Positions 18,167 through 26,677 are shown, counted from the first letter of the stretch. The stretch: DNA of 64,000 nt from Zhenpiania hominis (GCF_014333425.1 NZ_JACRYT010000005.1:100116-164115), one strand, 5' to 3'. Made by a program: numbers and translations. Notes: a model not told the origin generated them from the sequence alone.

Positions 18167-18406
18167 TTAGAGAGAGGAATTTGATTCCGTTTCTTCCGGT
18201 TGCTTGTCCTGTTCAACAACAAATAATTCTTCAATCGGACAGTCAAACAGTTTTAATAATTTATCAATCGTTGCAAAACTGATGGAGGAAGTCTCATTTT
18301 CCAGCATTTTATTCAGTGCTGTATAATTTGTATCCAGCTTTCTTACAAGCCAATACTTGCTTTTTCCACTTTTTTTCAACACTTCTTTTAAGTTTAAATA
18401 TACCAT
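18167..18406 (-). CDS. Small XRE-family transcriptional regulator
   Basis: The 79-residue protein is a bare Cro/C1-type helix-turn-helix. Its SGKSKYWLVRKLDTNYTALNKML block provides helices 2 and 3, and SISFATIDKLLKLFDCPIEELF forms the closing helices. A short acidic tail follows. It is transcribed divergently from the 18552 gene, and the shared 145-base spacer carries a promoter for that gene, so it probably represses one or both. Similar small regulators are common next to conjugation or toxin-antitoxin genes, but no partner toxin is recognisable here. Confidence 0.85.
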   Translation of the reverse strand: MVYLNLKEVLKKSGKSKYWLVRKLDTNYTALNKMLENETSSISFATIDKLLKLFDCPIEELFVVEQDKQPEETESNSSL

Positions 18407-18499
18407 AGCTTAAGGAACCTCCTGCCTAGTATTATAGCCAGAAGAGAGTTAGAAAATAAGGCGTTTAGAGTTGAGTCAATTATAATTTACTGTATGCTA

Positions 18500-18508
18500 T
18501 GGTATAAT
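18500..18508 (+). promoter_or_regulatory. Extended -10 promoter for the 18552 gene
   Basis: TGG-TATAAT at 18500-18508 is an extended -10 element; no good -35 lies 17 bases upstream. It overlaps the first in-frame ATG of the downstream frame (18507), which is why the gene start was moved to 18552. Confidence 0.55.
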
Positions 18509-18551
18509 GATAGCAGAGACGCAGATAGTAGATTTAAGAAATGGGGATAAA

Positions 18552-18770
18552 ATGCTAAGTACGAAAGCAAAGCAGCAAATCGAAGTACATGAGGAAGCCA
18601 TTAAAAAGATTTTAAAAATGGAACTGCCAGGAGATTTGTATCAGGAGATCGTAAGTTATATACAGTTGGTGAGAGGGTTAAGCCGAATTGCCTTTCTGTT
18701 TTATCCCTATAAAAAGAAAGAACTAAATCAGGACACTTCTAAAGGATACAAAGAGAATGACGTAAAGTAG
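18552..18770 (+). CDS. Hypothetical small helical protein
   Basis: The protein has 72 residues from the ATG at 18552, with GGGGAT-like purines upstream. It is mostly charged helices (TKAKQQIEVHEEAIKKILKM) followed by a more hydrophobic stretch, LVRGLSRIAFLFYPY. I do not recognise a family. The divergent XRE regulator and the extended -10 promoter suggest a regulated accessory gene. It ends before a pair of hairpins shared with the convergent RadC-like gene. Confidence 0.5.
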   Translation: MLSTKAKQQIEVHEEAIKKILKMELPGDLYQEIVSYIQLVRGLSRIAFLFYPYKKKELNQDTSKGYKENDVK

Positions 18771-18855
18771 AAGAAACGCGGTATTTTCTTAAAAAGCTTT
18801 CAAGTCAGAAATTTTTTATTTCATTTTCATATTTCCAATCTGTCCATCCTATTGA

Positions 18856-18930
18856 TTTCATAGAACAATCGAGCGTTTCTATGAAAGAAAAACGCATCAA
18901 AGTGCTGAAATCAACAAATTCGATGCGTTT
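18856..18930. terminator. Two adjacent hairpins between convergent genes
   Basis: TTTCATAGAA (18856-18865) pairs with TTCTATGAAA (18877-18886). AAACGCATC (18890-18898) pairs with GATGCGTTT (18922-18930). They separate the 18552 gene from the convergent RadC-like gene. The A/T-rich stem bases make them plausible bidirectional terminators, though long U-tracts are absent. Confidence 0.5.
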
Positions 18931-18977
18931 ACTCTGCGCTTATGCCAGATAAAGTATGTAGGAGATTTTTTATTTGT

Positions 18978-19436
18978 TTAGACGAAATTCCATTCTTTCA
19001 GACTGATAAAATCACTTTCATTACCAACGATAATATGATCCAGAACAGGAATTCTAAGAAGTTTACCTGCTTGGACTAATTGTTTTGTAGTTTCAAAATC
19101 TTTCTTGCTGGGATTTGGATTTTCAGAAGGATGATTGTGAGCGAGAATAGCGGCGGATGCATTGCATTGAATCAGAAATTTGAAGATCTCTCTTGGATGA
19201 ATCAGTGTGGAATTCAGAATCCCGATCGACGCCGTATGATAGCCGATAATGCTTCCTTTTGCATTCAGCGCAATCACAAGAAAGACTTCCTGTGGATTTA
19301 AATGTAGTTTGCAAATTTTGGTTAAAAATTGATGGGCCGGAATGGGACTTGAAATTTCGTAGTGCTCCAAAGATTCAACGGAATCTTCTTTTACGAGCTG
19401 CAGTTTGTACTTGACATATTCATATGGTGTGTTCAT
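18978..19436 (-). CDS. Short RadC-like JAB-domain protein
   Basis: The 152-residue protein carries the RadC/JAB signature. GSIIGYHTASIG is followed by the metal site HNHPSENPNPSKKD, where the usual SG is SE, and by LLRIPVLDHIIVG. It lacks the N-terminal helix-hairpin-helix region of chromosomal RadC (about 225 residues). Such short forms are typical of plasmids, integrative elements and defence-rich islands. The start at 19436 has GGAGGGAGG upstream; the longer frame to 19478 lacks this. The biochemical role is unproven in the family. Confidence 0.87.
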   Translation of the reverse strand: MNTPYEYVKYKLQLVKEDSVESLEHYEISSPIPAHQFLTKICKLHLNPQEVFLVIALNAKGSIIGYHTASIGILNSTLIHPREIFKFLIQCNASAAILAHNHPSENPNPSKKDFETTKQLVQAGKLLRIPVLDHIIVGNESDFISLKEWNFV

Positions 19437-19438
19437 AT

Positions 19439-19743
19439 GGGTTCCTCCCTCCCATGAATGATAGTTTGTACACTGCAAATCAAAGTGCGGATACTTGGGA
19501 TATCAGGCATAGTACGGAGTGAGGATGGGATGTCATAGGGAGAACGACTTATTTTTCTATTTTTTTTGCAAAAAAAAGGGACAAAATCAGGAGAGCGACC
19601 TTGACAGGAACACAGAACGACGGAAACTAAAGATTCCTGGGATCCGCAGGACTGGTGCGCCCAGTCCGTTCTATTTTTATAAAGAGAAAATATTTGACAA
19701 AAAAACCGATATTTCAGCACGATCCAGATAGTGAGATCGTTCT
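19439..19743. other. 305-bp intergenic stretch without a gene
   Basis: No credible gene is seen between the divergent RadC-like and sigma factor genes. It contains a 7-bp hairpin, GGACTGG at 19649-19655 with CCAGTCC at 19661-19667, followed by a T-rich run. A TTGACA at about 19693 has no matching -10 element. Confidence 0.45.
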
Positions 19744-19791
19744 ATGATTGTGAAGCGAAATCACTTTATAAACATACGCTTGAAAGGGAAG

Positions 19792-20217
19792 GTGATAGTC
19801 ATTTCTTTTTATGAAAAAGTAGAACGGGAATTTGATGCTTACTGCAAGCGTACCCTGAAAAACAAACTGGTTGATTACAAACGGCAGCAAGCCTGTCTTC
19901 GTAGGAAAGAGCTTTCCTTTGATGAGACGCAGCAAAGAAAACTGGATCAATTTTTCTCTACGATGGATGAGTATTTTGCAGATATGATTCAGTTTGGAGA
20001 TTATGCAATCGAGTTGAAAGATGAAACGCTCTATAAGGCCCTGTTGCAACTATCCGAAGAGAAGCAGATGATTCTTATTTGCCACTATGCAATGGGAATT
20101 AGCGACAGAGAGATTGCAACTCAGTTAGCACTTCCCAAAACAACGGTCCGATACCGAAGGGAGGCGGCGTTACAGAGGTTAAAATCTTTGATGGACCAAG
20201 GGGCAAAGAACGAATGA
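19792..20217 (+). CDS. Small sigma-70-like RNA polymerase sigma factor of a mobile element
   Basis: The C-terminal half is a region-4 helix-turn-helix: LQLSEEKQMILICHYAMGISDREIATQLALPKTTVRYRREAALQRL. The N-terminal half (FYEKVEREFDAYCKRTLKN) resembles the sigma-like regulators found in Tn916/Tn1549-type elements. The start is unclear. The frame opens with an ATG at 19744 that has no ribosome site and falls in the left inverted repeat region. A GTG at 19792 is used here, but GGAAGGTG lies best placed before an ATT codon at 19801. The stop overlaps the next gene by 4 bases (ATGA). Confidence 0.78.
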   Translation: MIVISFYEKVEREFDAYCKRTLKNKLVDYKRQQACLRRKELSFDETQQRKLDQFFSTMDEYFADMIQFGDYAIELKDETLYKALLQLSEEKQMILICHYAMGISDREIATQLALPKTTVRYRREAALQRLKSLMDQGAKNE

Positions 20218-20444
20218 GCCGTTATACACGTATTACATTTCCTGTCATTACTGGTGCAATCAAGGGAGACACTCTCGCAATGGAGCAGATCCTGAATCAT
20301 TATAAGGGGTATATTAATAAATTGTCAGTGGACAAACTCTACGACCATTTGGGAAATGAACGTCTTACAATAGACAGTCAACTTCAAAAAATATTGGAAC
20401 TGCACCTGATTGTTGCGGTTCTAAAATTCCAAATCCGCAAATAA
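20214..20444 (+). CDS. Helix-turn-helix domain protein of conjugative-element type
   Basis: This 76-residue protein starts in the ATGA overlap with the sigma factor gene. Residues 8-45 (FPVITGAIKGDTLAMEQILNHYKGYINKLS) match the small helix-turn-helix proteins that accompany sigma-like genes in Tn916-type elements, where the pair is thought to act in regulation of transfer. The coupling suggests that they act as one unit. The C-terminus (IDSQLQKILELHLIVAVLKF) is a long amphipathic helix that may contact the sigma factor. Confidence 0.75.
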   Translation: MSRYTRITFPVITGAIKGDTLAMEQILNHYKGYINKLSVDKLYDHLGNERLTIDSQLQKILELHLIVAVLKFQIRK

Positions 20445-20821
20445 AAGAAAAAGTGATTTCGCTTTTTATTGGAACCTTTACAATTTCATACTGCGAAAGG
20501 TACGTTTGAACTGCAGGGAGCGAGTTTCGATTGTACGCCAGGACCCTGTTTATAGGCGAGCGAACTCTACAACCGATCAAACAGGGAGGGAAACTCTGTC
20601 TGCGAAGAACTGCAGAAAAGAATCATGATACGTCCGTCAGATGTACGGTGCCCACGGGAATGGGAAAGGACTGCACTTGCAGGACTGCGGAGCTGCATCC
20701 AACAGCCGCCTTTTTGCAGATAAAAATTGATCGTTCAGTATGAATTAAATAAAAAAGGAACCCTGTTTTTTGCGTGTATAATGTAGATAGTGTAAGAATG
20801 GAAAAGAAATGAGAGGGAATT
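20445..20821. other. 377-bp intergenic stretch before the recombinase operon
   Basis: It begins with a weak terminator-like hairpin (AAAAAG at 20448 and CTTTTT at 20462). A GC-rich block of unknown function follows (about 20500-20710). It ends with a TATAAT at 20777-20782, 39 bases before the first recombinase ATG, the probable -10 box of the tnp operon; no good -35 is seen. No gene is credible. Confidence 0.45.
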
Positions 20822-21943
20822 ATGAAGTTTTATCAGGTGGAATCTATCAAAGAGCAGGAAATCGTTTATTATATTATTCGGAGAATGACTGATTTTTGTA
20901 TGCTTCCGGAAGAAAGTCAGTATCTTGCCTATCGGATTCGTACGAACCTATCACCCAATACGGTGAAGCGCGCGGCATTTTCCATTATGTATTACTGCGA
21001 GTTTCTAAAACAAAAGGATTTAAGAAAAGAAGAGATCTGGCAACTTTCTTTTGCGTTCCAGCACGAGCATTTCATTGAATTTTTGAATTGGTTAAAAAAT
21101 GGGAACCATACGGATCGTAAAGGAAAATTGCCAAGTAATCGAACCTGTAATATGTACCTGAGAGATGTATTAGAATTTTACCGTTATCTTGAACAGCAGG
21201 GAACGGAAGAATTAAAAGTGCTTTCGGAACAGGAGAACACCTTTATAACTTCCTGTGGCATTCGGAAGCATAAAATGATCAGGCGATTTCGAGGTTTCTT
21301 CAGAGAGGAGCCATCCAAAGGGGATAGCATTACAGCAGAACGTATCGGAGCACTCGTGGCAGCTTGTACGAATCTGAGAGATTCCCTGCTTCTGCTACTT
21401 CTGGCAGAAACCGGATTTCGAATTGGAGAGATTCTGGGAATTCGATTGGAGGATATTGATTTTTCTTCCAGACAAATTCAAGTCCAGTTTCGATCCAATA
21501 ATAAAAATCAGGCGAGAGCAAAAAACGCAGAATATCGAAAGGCACTTTTAAGTCCGACCACCTTTTCTCATTTAACAACCTATCTGACACAATGCAGAAA
21601 GAATGGATATTCGGATTATCTATTCGTGAACTTAGAAGGAAAACAGCTTGGCCAACCCATGAAGGTACAAAGCGTTTATGCGATGCTAAAACGATTGGAA
21701 CAGAAAACCGGAATTGCAAGCCATCCACATCAACTCCGTCATTATTTTGCTAATGCACGGTACAATGCAGGCTGGGAGTTGCTTTTGATTAGTAAAGCTC
21801 TTGGTCACAGGCAGCTAGAGACCACGCGCAACTATCTGAATCTGGAAGAGGAAACGCTGCGCAGTGCGTCTCAAACGTATTTTGAACAGACTGAAGCGCT
21901 TACGCAGATTTCGACGCTGATTGGAAACGGAGGGCAAGAATGA
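20822..21943 (+). CDS. Tyrosine recombinase, Tn554 TnpA-like
   Basis: This 373-residue site-specific recombinase is the first of three in tandem. The N-terminal SAM-like core-binding domain covers about residues 1-150. The catalytic domain shows Arg200 in ETGFRIGEIL, HPHQLRHYF with the second His-Arg pair, LGHRQLETTRNY with GH and the nucleophilic Tyr. Its length is close to TnpA of Tn554 (361). GAGAGGGAAT precedes the ATG. The gene overlaps the next recombinase by 4 bases (ATGA). It probably catalyses integration and excision of the surrounding element together with its two partners. Confidence 0.92.
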   Translation: MKFYQVESIKEQEIVYYIIRRMTDFCMLPEESQYLAYRIRTNLSPNTVKRAAFSIMYYCEFLKQKDLRKEEIWQLSFAFQHEHFIEFLNWLKNGNHTDRKGKLPSNRTCNMYLRDVLEFYRYLEQQGTEELKVLSEQENTFITSCGIRKHKMIRRFRGFFREEPSKGDSITAERIGALVAACTNLRDSLLLLLLAETGFRIGEILGIRLEDIDFSSRQIQVQFRSNNKNQARAKNAEYRKALLSPTTFSHLTTYLTQCRKNGYSDYLFVNLEGKQLGQPMKVQSVYAMLKRLEQKTGIASHPHQLRHYFANARYNAGWELLLISKALGHRQLETTRNYLNLEEETLRSASQTYFEQTEALTQISTLIGNGGQE

Positions 21944-23628
21944 AATCGAATGTACAGAGCCAGCGAGCAGATACAGGGCTTTCTGCCCTTGGGATTTTGC
22001 AGGAAATCGAAGCCTGTCCGGTTCTTGCGGAACGGCAAAAACAGAAGCTTTGTTCCTTTTTCACTTCTTATCCACACCGTTCCGCAAAAGAGATTACCTA
22101 TTCGGATCGGGAAGCGTATGGAGTGTATCTGCTTCAGACTGGAGTAAAGAAAAAGCATGCGGAATATCTGCATGCTTTGGATCAATTCAAACTTTGGTAT
22201 CAGGAAATGCAGCCACTTACAGTTGTCGAAAAGCGCCTTTCGTTTACTGACGATCGCATCTTTCTTCTTTATCATCCAGATACGAGAATTGCAAAGGAGC
22301 TTTTCAAAACAGCGGATAAGGAAGAACTGCTTTGGGACTTTTCCCAACCTGCTTCAGAATCTTTTACCGATCAGGTGTTTGAACTTCTGAATACAATTTT
22401 AATGCAGCCAATGGATCGGAAGCTTCGGAGAGCCAGGCTTCTGGTACTCAAACAACTCTATGCGTTTGGTATTCGGTATCACCTTTCTTCGATTCTGCAC
22501 CTGGATTTGGCAGACGAAAAGCGATTTGAACTGTATTTAAATCAAACACCCCATCTGCAACGCTACCGAAAATCAGCGCTCTCTTATTTTCGAAAGACCT
22601 TATTTCTGCAATCGGATTCCATCTGTTGGGATGCAAGCGTCTGGTATTTAGAACGCTTTCATTTGGATTCGGCAAGGGTGAACGTGGCTAATCCAGTCCG
22701 TCAGTTTTCCTTTTTAGAAATCCAAGATCCGGAGCATCGGAGATATGGGCAGCAGTATCTTCGTTACTTGCTGGGTGCAACGGAACTTTCGATTGCAACG
22801 ATTCGTTTTCATTATAGTGTGTGCAAATCATGTTTCCGCTTTCTGGAACAGGAAGCCATTTCTTTCACAGAACTGAAGGATTCCGTGTTGGAAGACTTTC
22901 TGCATGCAGAGAAGACTGATTGTGCGGAAACTATCAATCGAAAGGTGATTGTGTTAAGCCAGATGTTCCATTATCTGTCTGTTCGGGAGAACCTGTCCGT
23001 TCCGTTTGACAGCGCACTTCATATTCGAAAAAGCCAGCCGTACCACTATAGGGGGAATGTGACAGAAAAACGAATGGAGGAAGTTATAGATGCCTTGTCC
23101 GATTTGGATACAACACTTCGGCTGATGGTTGTGACCCTTTTTTGTACCGGACTTCGAAAAAATGAGGTGTGTGTGTTGACTGGAGATTGTCTGTCCCATG
23201 ATGGGACCGATGGATGGATTCGACTGTACCAGTCCAAGCTTCGAAAAGAAAAACGGATCCCCATTCCGGACGGATTGTATCAGATGCTGAAGCAGTATAT
23301 CGAAACCGAACGTAGAACGGCGAATGACTACCTGTTTCAAAATGCAAAAGGGGATGCGTATAATGCGCAGACGTTTACGAATCGGATGCGAATGGCCTGC
23401 GGGAAATGGAACTTTGCGCAAGATGGGTACCAGTTTCGAGCACATGCCTTTCGGCACTGGTTTGCAACAGAACTCTTTGAGGAATCCAACCTTCAGGTTG
23501 TCCGGGAATTCTTAGGACATGACCATGATGATATGACGAAAGCCTATATTGATGGAATTCCCAGGCAGATTCAGGAAAAAAGCCACGCTTATTTTATGGA
23601 ACATGAAAATGAATTTATGAAAGACTAA
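21940..23628 (+). CDS. Tyrosine recombinase, Tn554 TnpB-like
   Basis: This 562-residue protein has a long N-terminal region and a C-terminal phage-integrase domain. The catalytic residues lie in CTGLRKNEVCVL (Arg), HAFRHWFATELF (His-x-x-Arg-His) and LGHDHDDMTKAYI (GH and Tyr). TnpB of Tn554 is about 630 residues, so this is a slightly shorter relative. Translation is coupled to the first recombinase through the ATGA overlap. Fifteen bases separate it from the third recombinase. Confidence 0.9.
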   Translation: MKSNVQSQRADTGLSALGILQEIEACPVLAERQKQKLCSFFTSYPHRSAKEITYSDREAYGVYLLQTGVKKKHAEYLHALDQFKLWYQEMQPLTVVEKRLSFTDDRIFLLYHPDTRIAKELFKTADKEELLWDFSQPASESFTDQVFELLNTILMQPMDRKLRRARLLVLKQLYAFGIRYHLSSILHLDLADEKRFELYLNQTPHLQRYRKSALSYFRKTLFLQSDSICWDASVWYLERFHLDSARVNVANPVRQFSFLEIQDPEHRRYGQQYLRYLLGATELSIATIRFHYSVCKSCFRFLEQEAISFTELKDSVLEDFLHAEKTDCAETINRKVIVLSQMFHYLSVRENLSVPFDSALHIRKSQPYHYRGNVTEKRMEEVIDALSDLDTTLRLMVVTLFCTGLRKNEVCVLTGDCLSHDGTDGWIRLYQSKLRKEKRIPIPDGLYQMLKQYIETERRTANDYLFQNAKGDAYNAQTFTNRMRMACGKWNFAQDGYQFRAHAFRHWFATELFEESNLQVVREFLGHDHDDMTKAYIDGIPRQIQEKSHAYFMEHENEFMKD

Positions 23629-23643
23629 GGAAGGAATAAAGAA

Positions 23644-25134
23644 ATGAAAAAACAGGCACACCAAAGCAATGGATTGGAACTGCAAGCGTGTTCGGATGCA
23701 CGCAGCAAACATCGTGAAGAAGCATGGAAGGCTCCTTTACATTGGCTCAAGAAGGAGAAGCTGCGGGAGGAACTACGCACCTTTCTGGACACTCGTGTAC
23801 AAGAGGTTTCATTTACTACCTGGAAAAAGGAGAAATCTCCCTGTCGACAGGTTTGTCGGTTTTTAGAAGAAAAGGAATCTGAGTTGAAAAGTTTTCATGA
23901 AAAAACCTATGAGGAACTTAAACAGAGTCTGACCGCATGGCTGCTTGCAAATGGGTATGTGGTGTATAAGAAGCACTATCGTAAGGATAGAGGGAAATAT
24001 ACTTATCAGGATGCGGATGCAATCTGTTATTTAAAAAAGATCTATCGATTTTTAGGCAAAAAGGAGGAGTCGGAAGTTTCGGATCCGTGGGACTTGCGTT
24101 CCCTGGATATTCCTCCGGAACAAAATCCAATCAATCCACATTATCGGTTAGATTTTGTAGGAATCAAACAAGATGCAATGCGACAGGAAGTGAAAGACGT
24201 GTTGGCTTTTCATGCTCGATATAAAGCGGCGGAGACACTGCGGCTGGAATTGTGGGCAGTAACCGCTTTTTCCCGTTTTTTGCAGAAGAGCTTCCCAGAA
24301 GTGGAGTCGTTTAAACAGATTCAAAGAGTGCAACTGGAAGACTACCTTATCTATGTACGGACAGAATCAAAACTGAAAAGTTCCAGTTATGCTTCGCAGT
24401 TTGTACATTTAAAGAATGTATTCATTGATCTCGGACAAATGAAGGAATGGCCGCATTTGACCAATCTCTTTTTAAAAACAGATTTTAAGACACGGATTAC
24501 AATCAAAATGAAAATCTATTCGGAAGAAGAACTGAAACGACTGAATCAAGGAATTGTAACATTGGAACCACAAGTTGCACGGGCACTGTTCCTGCATCAG
24601 ATTCTGGGGCTTCGAATTTCAGATACACTGACGCTGCGAACCGACTGTCTTCTTGAGAAGTGTGCAGGTTTTGTGATTCGCATCCACCAGCCGAAAACGA
24701 CATCCTATGAAAAGCCAATCACGGAGGAGGTGATGCAGTTGGTGCAGGCCGCAATTTCGAATACCTTTCAGAACCATGGAGAAACGGACTATATCTTCGT
24801 TCAGGATCGCCATCCGGAAAAACCGATGTCCTATGGGAAAGTGGAATATCAATTGAAGGCAATGATTCGAGAAAAACAAATCTTAGATGATCAGGGAACT
24901 CTCCTTCAATTTGGTACACATATTTTTCGGCATAATTATGGAAAGAAATTGGCGGAATTGGGGCTGGATGATTATACGATTATGCAGCTTCTTGGACATT
25001 CTACGTTACGATCGATACGACATTACCGGATGTTAGGTAGCAAACAGTTAGCAGAAGAGACAAGAGAGATGCGCAACAAGCTGGATCGGCGCATACGGCC
25101 ATATTTACAGGAGTGGGGTTATGAAGAAGTATGA
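23644..25134 (+). CDS. Third tyrosine recombinase of the operon
   Basis: The protein has 496 residues. The C-terminal catalytic domain shows QILGLRISDTLTLRTD (Arg), GTHIFRHNYGKKLAELG (His-x-x-Arg-His) and LLGHSTLRSIRHYRMLG (GH and Tyr), so it looks active. Tn554 itself has only two recombinases plus TnpC; three in a row resembles recombinase-in-trio arrangements, but those normally lack TnpC. The 3' end overlaps the TnpC-like gene by 14 bases. AAGGAAGGA precedes the ATG. Confidence 0.9.
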   Translation: MKKQAHQSNGLELQACSDARSKHREEAWKAPLHWLKKEKLREELRTFLDTRVQEVSFTTWKKEKSPCRQVCRFLEEKESELKSFHEKTYEELKQSLTAWLLANGYVVYKKHYRKDRGKYTYQDADAICYLKKIYRFLGKKEESEVSDPWDLRSLDIPPEQNPINPHYRLDFVGIKQDAMRQEVKDVLAFHARYKAAETLRLELWAVTAFSRFLQKSFPEVESFKQIQRVQLEDYLIYVRTESKLKSSSYASQFVHLKNVFIDLGQMKEWPHLTNLFLKTDFKTRITIKMKIYSEEELKRLNQGIVTLEPQVARALFLHQILGLRISDTLTLRTDCLLEKCAGFVIRIHQPKTTSYEKPITEEVMQLVQAAISNTFQNHGETDYIFVQDRHPEKPMSYGKVEYQLKAMIREKQILDDQGTLLQFGTHIFRHNYGKKLAELGLDDYTIMQLLGHSTLRSIRHYRMLGSKQLAEETREMRNKLDRRIRPYLQEWGYEEV

Positions 25135-25483
25135 GAAAATGCTTGAAGTTAATCGGAAACGAAATCAGGAAAAGGAACAGCTTGCTCGGAAGGCCATTTT
25201 TTCTCTGAAACAGGAAGGCCTTCCGATTTCAGTTGCAACATTGGTGCAACGTACCGGATTATCAAGAGGGTACTTTTATAAAATGAAAGAAATCAGAGAC
25301 CTTTGGGAAAAGGAGCAGGCAACTGGGGTTCAGGAACCTGTAGGAGAGTTTATAGATCCACGTGATAAAGAGATTGAGAAGTTGAAAGCAGAGCGAGATT
25401 ATTTGATAGAAGAAAAAAAGAGACTGGAGCAAGTCTTAAAAAAATATGAGCTTGGATTTTTAACGAGAAAGGACAGAATGTAA
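25121..25483 (+). CDS. TnpC-like accessory transposition protein (DUF6262 type)
   Basis: The 120-residue protein starts inside the third recombinase gene. An N-terminal basic helix-turn-helix-like part (LPISVATLVQRTGLSRGYFYKMKEI) is followed by a C-terminal coiled coil (EIEKLKAERDYLIEEKKRLEQVLKKYE). Size, order and layout match TnpC of Tn554 (125 residues), which affects the efficiency and orientation of transposition. It is the last gene before the element boundary at about 25592. Confidence 0.83.
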   Translation: MKKYEKMLEVNRKRNQEKEQLARKAIFSLKQEGLPISVATLVQRTGLSRGYFYKMKEIRDLWEKEQATGVQEPVGEFIDPRDKEIEKLKAERDYLIEEKKRLEQVLKKYELGFLTRKDRM

Positions 25484-25528
25484 TCCCGTTAATGAACTAT
25501 AAGTGTGCATATTGTGTATTATGTAGAA

Positions 25529-25563
25529 CCGTTGTAATTCTAAAGGCTGCAACGGCTTTTTTT
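25529..25563 (+). terminator. Intrinsic terminator of the recombinase operon
   Basis: CCGTTG at 25529-25534 pairs with CAACGG at 25550-25555, followed by seven T residues. It lies 45 bases after the TnpC-like stop and about 30 bases before the cpaF fragment, so it insulates the pilus genes from recombinase transcription. Confidence 0.75.
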
Positions 25564-25592
25564 ATGGGAAAAGAACAGGAGTACATATATAG

Positions 25593-25940
25593 GCAATGAA
25601 TACAGGGCATGACGGGAGTTTGTCCACCGGACACGGAAATTCCATTTCCGGTATGCTCCGGCGGCTGGAATCCATGTTCCTGCAGGCGGCAGATTTCCCT
25701 ATAGATGCCATACGGGCGCAAATTGCAGAGGGAATTGATCTGATTATACATTTGGGGAGACTGTCGGACGGGAGCCGCAAGGTTTTGGAGATTGCCGAGA
25801 TCGATGGTGTTTCTCAGGGGGAAATACAGATCAATATGCTTTTTCGTTATCGGCCTTCCAAGGGGCTGATTCGGACAACAAATCATTTGATTCATACAGA
25901 AAAGCTGGAACTCAGAGGGATAGCGGCATATGGAAATTGA
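25593..25940 (+). pseudogene. cpaF: 3' fragment of a Tad/Flp pilus ATPase gene (cpaF/tadA)
   Basis: The frame encodes AMNTGHDGSLSTGHGNS, the conserved motif that follows Walker B in CpaF/TadA secretion ATPases. RLESMFLQAADFPIDAIRAQIAEGIDLIIHLGRL and a C-terminal beta region follow. Only about 115 of the usual 380-450 residues are left; Walker A and B are gone. Family similarity starts exactly after an in-frame TAG at 25590-25592, so the joint with foreign DNA lies here. An ATG at 25596 exists but has no ribosome site. The last 11 bases overlap tadB. Confidence 0.88.
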
Positions 25941-26676
25941 TTATTCAGAATACAGATTGTCTGGAAAAGAAACGATCACTTTTTTAGTGGCAGGGTATAT
26001 GGTAACCTTTACAGTGCTCTTTTTGTTTTATCACAGTATTGCTTTTTCTTTGGCAGGAGGAATCCTTCCCTATTTTGCGCTGAGGAACTATAGGCAATGG
26101 AAAGCGGAGAAAAGACGGACGCTTCTTACAATACAATTTAAGGACCTGTTGTATTCACTTTCCGCATCGATTGCGGCAAATTTTCAGATTTCTGAGGCCT
26201 TGGCAAACGGCCTTGAAAGCCTTAGAATGCTCTATGATGAAAGCACTCCCCTCATAAGTGAATTGAAATACATGGTCAAAAATATATCTGAGAACAGAGA
26301 AAGCGACATACAGATTTTTCTTGATTTTGCAAAGAGAAGTCACTGTGAAGATATTGATAATTTCGTTCAGGTTTATATGACCTGTAGAACGATGGGAGGG
26401 AATCTTGAAAAAGTGATTAAAAGTACGACTGAGATTATCGTAGATAAGATTAATATTGAAAGCGAGATACGGACTTTGACTGCGCAGAAGAAATTTGAAG
26501 GGAAGATTATCAGTATGATGCCCTTTGCGATTTTGCTGCTTTTAAATCTGTTTTCTCCGGATTATCTGGAACCTCTGTACACAACTCTGACAGGAAGAAT
26601 CGTTATGACAGCGGCCCTTGGAGGATTGGTTTTTGCCTTTTTTCTGACTGAGCGTTTGACGGCTATTGAGGTGTAA
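25930..26676 (+). CDS. tadB: Flp pilus assembly inner-membrane protein TadB
   Basis: The 248-residue protein has two N-terminal hydrophobic spans (about 18-50), a cytoplasmic T2SSF domain with the FQISEALANGLESL and FVQVYMTCRTMGGNLEKVI motifs, and two C-terminal spans. TadB and TadC form the membrane platform on which the ATPase polymerises Flp pilin. It overlaps the cpaF remnant by 11 bases. Without an intact ATPase at this locus the platform may be idle unless another CpaF works in trans. Confidence 0.88.
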   Translation: MEIDYSEYRLSGKETITFLVAGYMVTFTVLFLFYHSIAFSLAGGILPYFALRNYRQWKAEKRRTLLTIQFKDLLYSLSASIAANFQISEALANGLESLRMLYDESTPLISELKYMVKNISENRESDIQIFLDFAKRSHCEDIDNFVQVYMTCRTMGGNLEKVIKSTTEIIVDKINIESEIRTLTAQKKFEGKIISMMPFAILLLLNLFSPDYLEPLYTTLTGRIVMTAALGGLVFAFFLTERLTAIEV

Positions 26677-26677
26677 A

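Larger units (their letters stand above)
19753..20464. repeat. 15-bp exact inverted repeats flanking the sigma/HTH gene pair
   Basis: The 15 bases at 19753-19767 (AAGCGAAATCACTTT) recur exactly inverted at 20450-20464. They bracket the sigma-factor and HTH genes almost precisely. The right copy can also fold locally into a weak hairpin (AAAAAG/CTTTTT). They may be ends of a small mobile cassette or binding sites of an encoded regulator. Confidence 0.55.

Noticed and set aside
18978..19436. RadC-like gene as a Tn554 target site, since Tn554 inserts in radC
   Set aside because: The gene here is a complete short mobile-element type with its own start and stop, and the recombinase element's visible border is in cpaF, not here.
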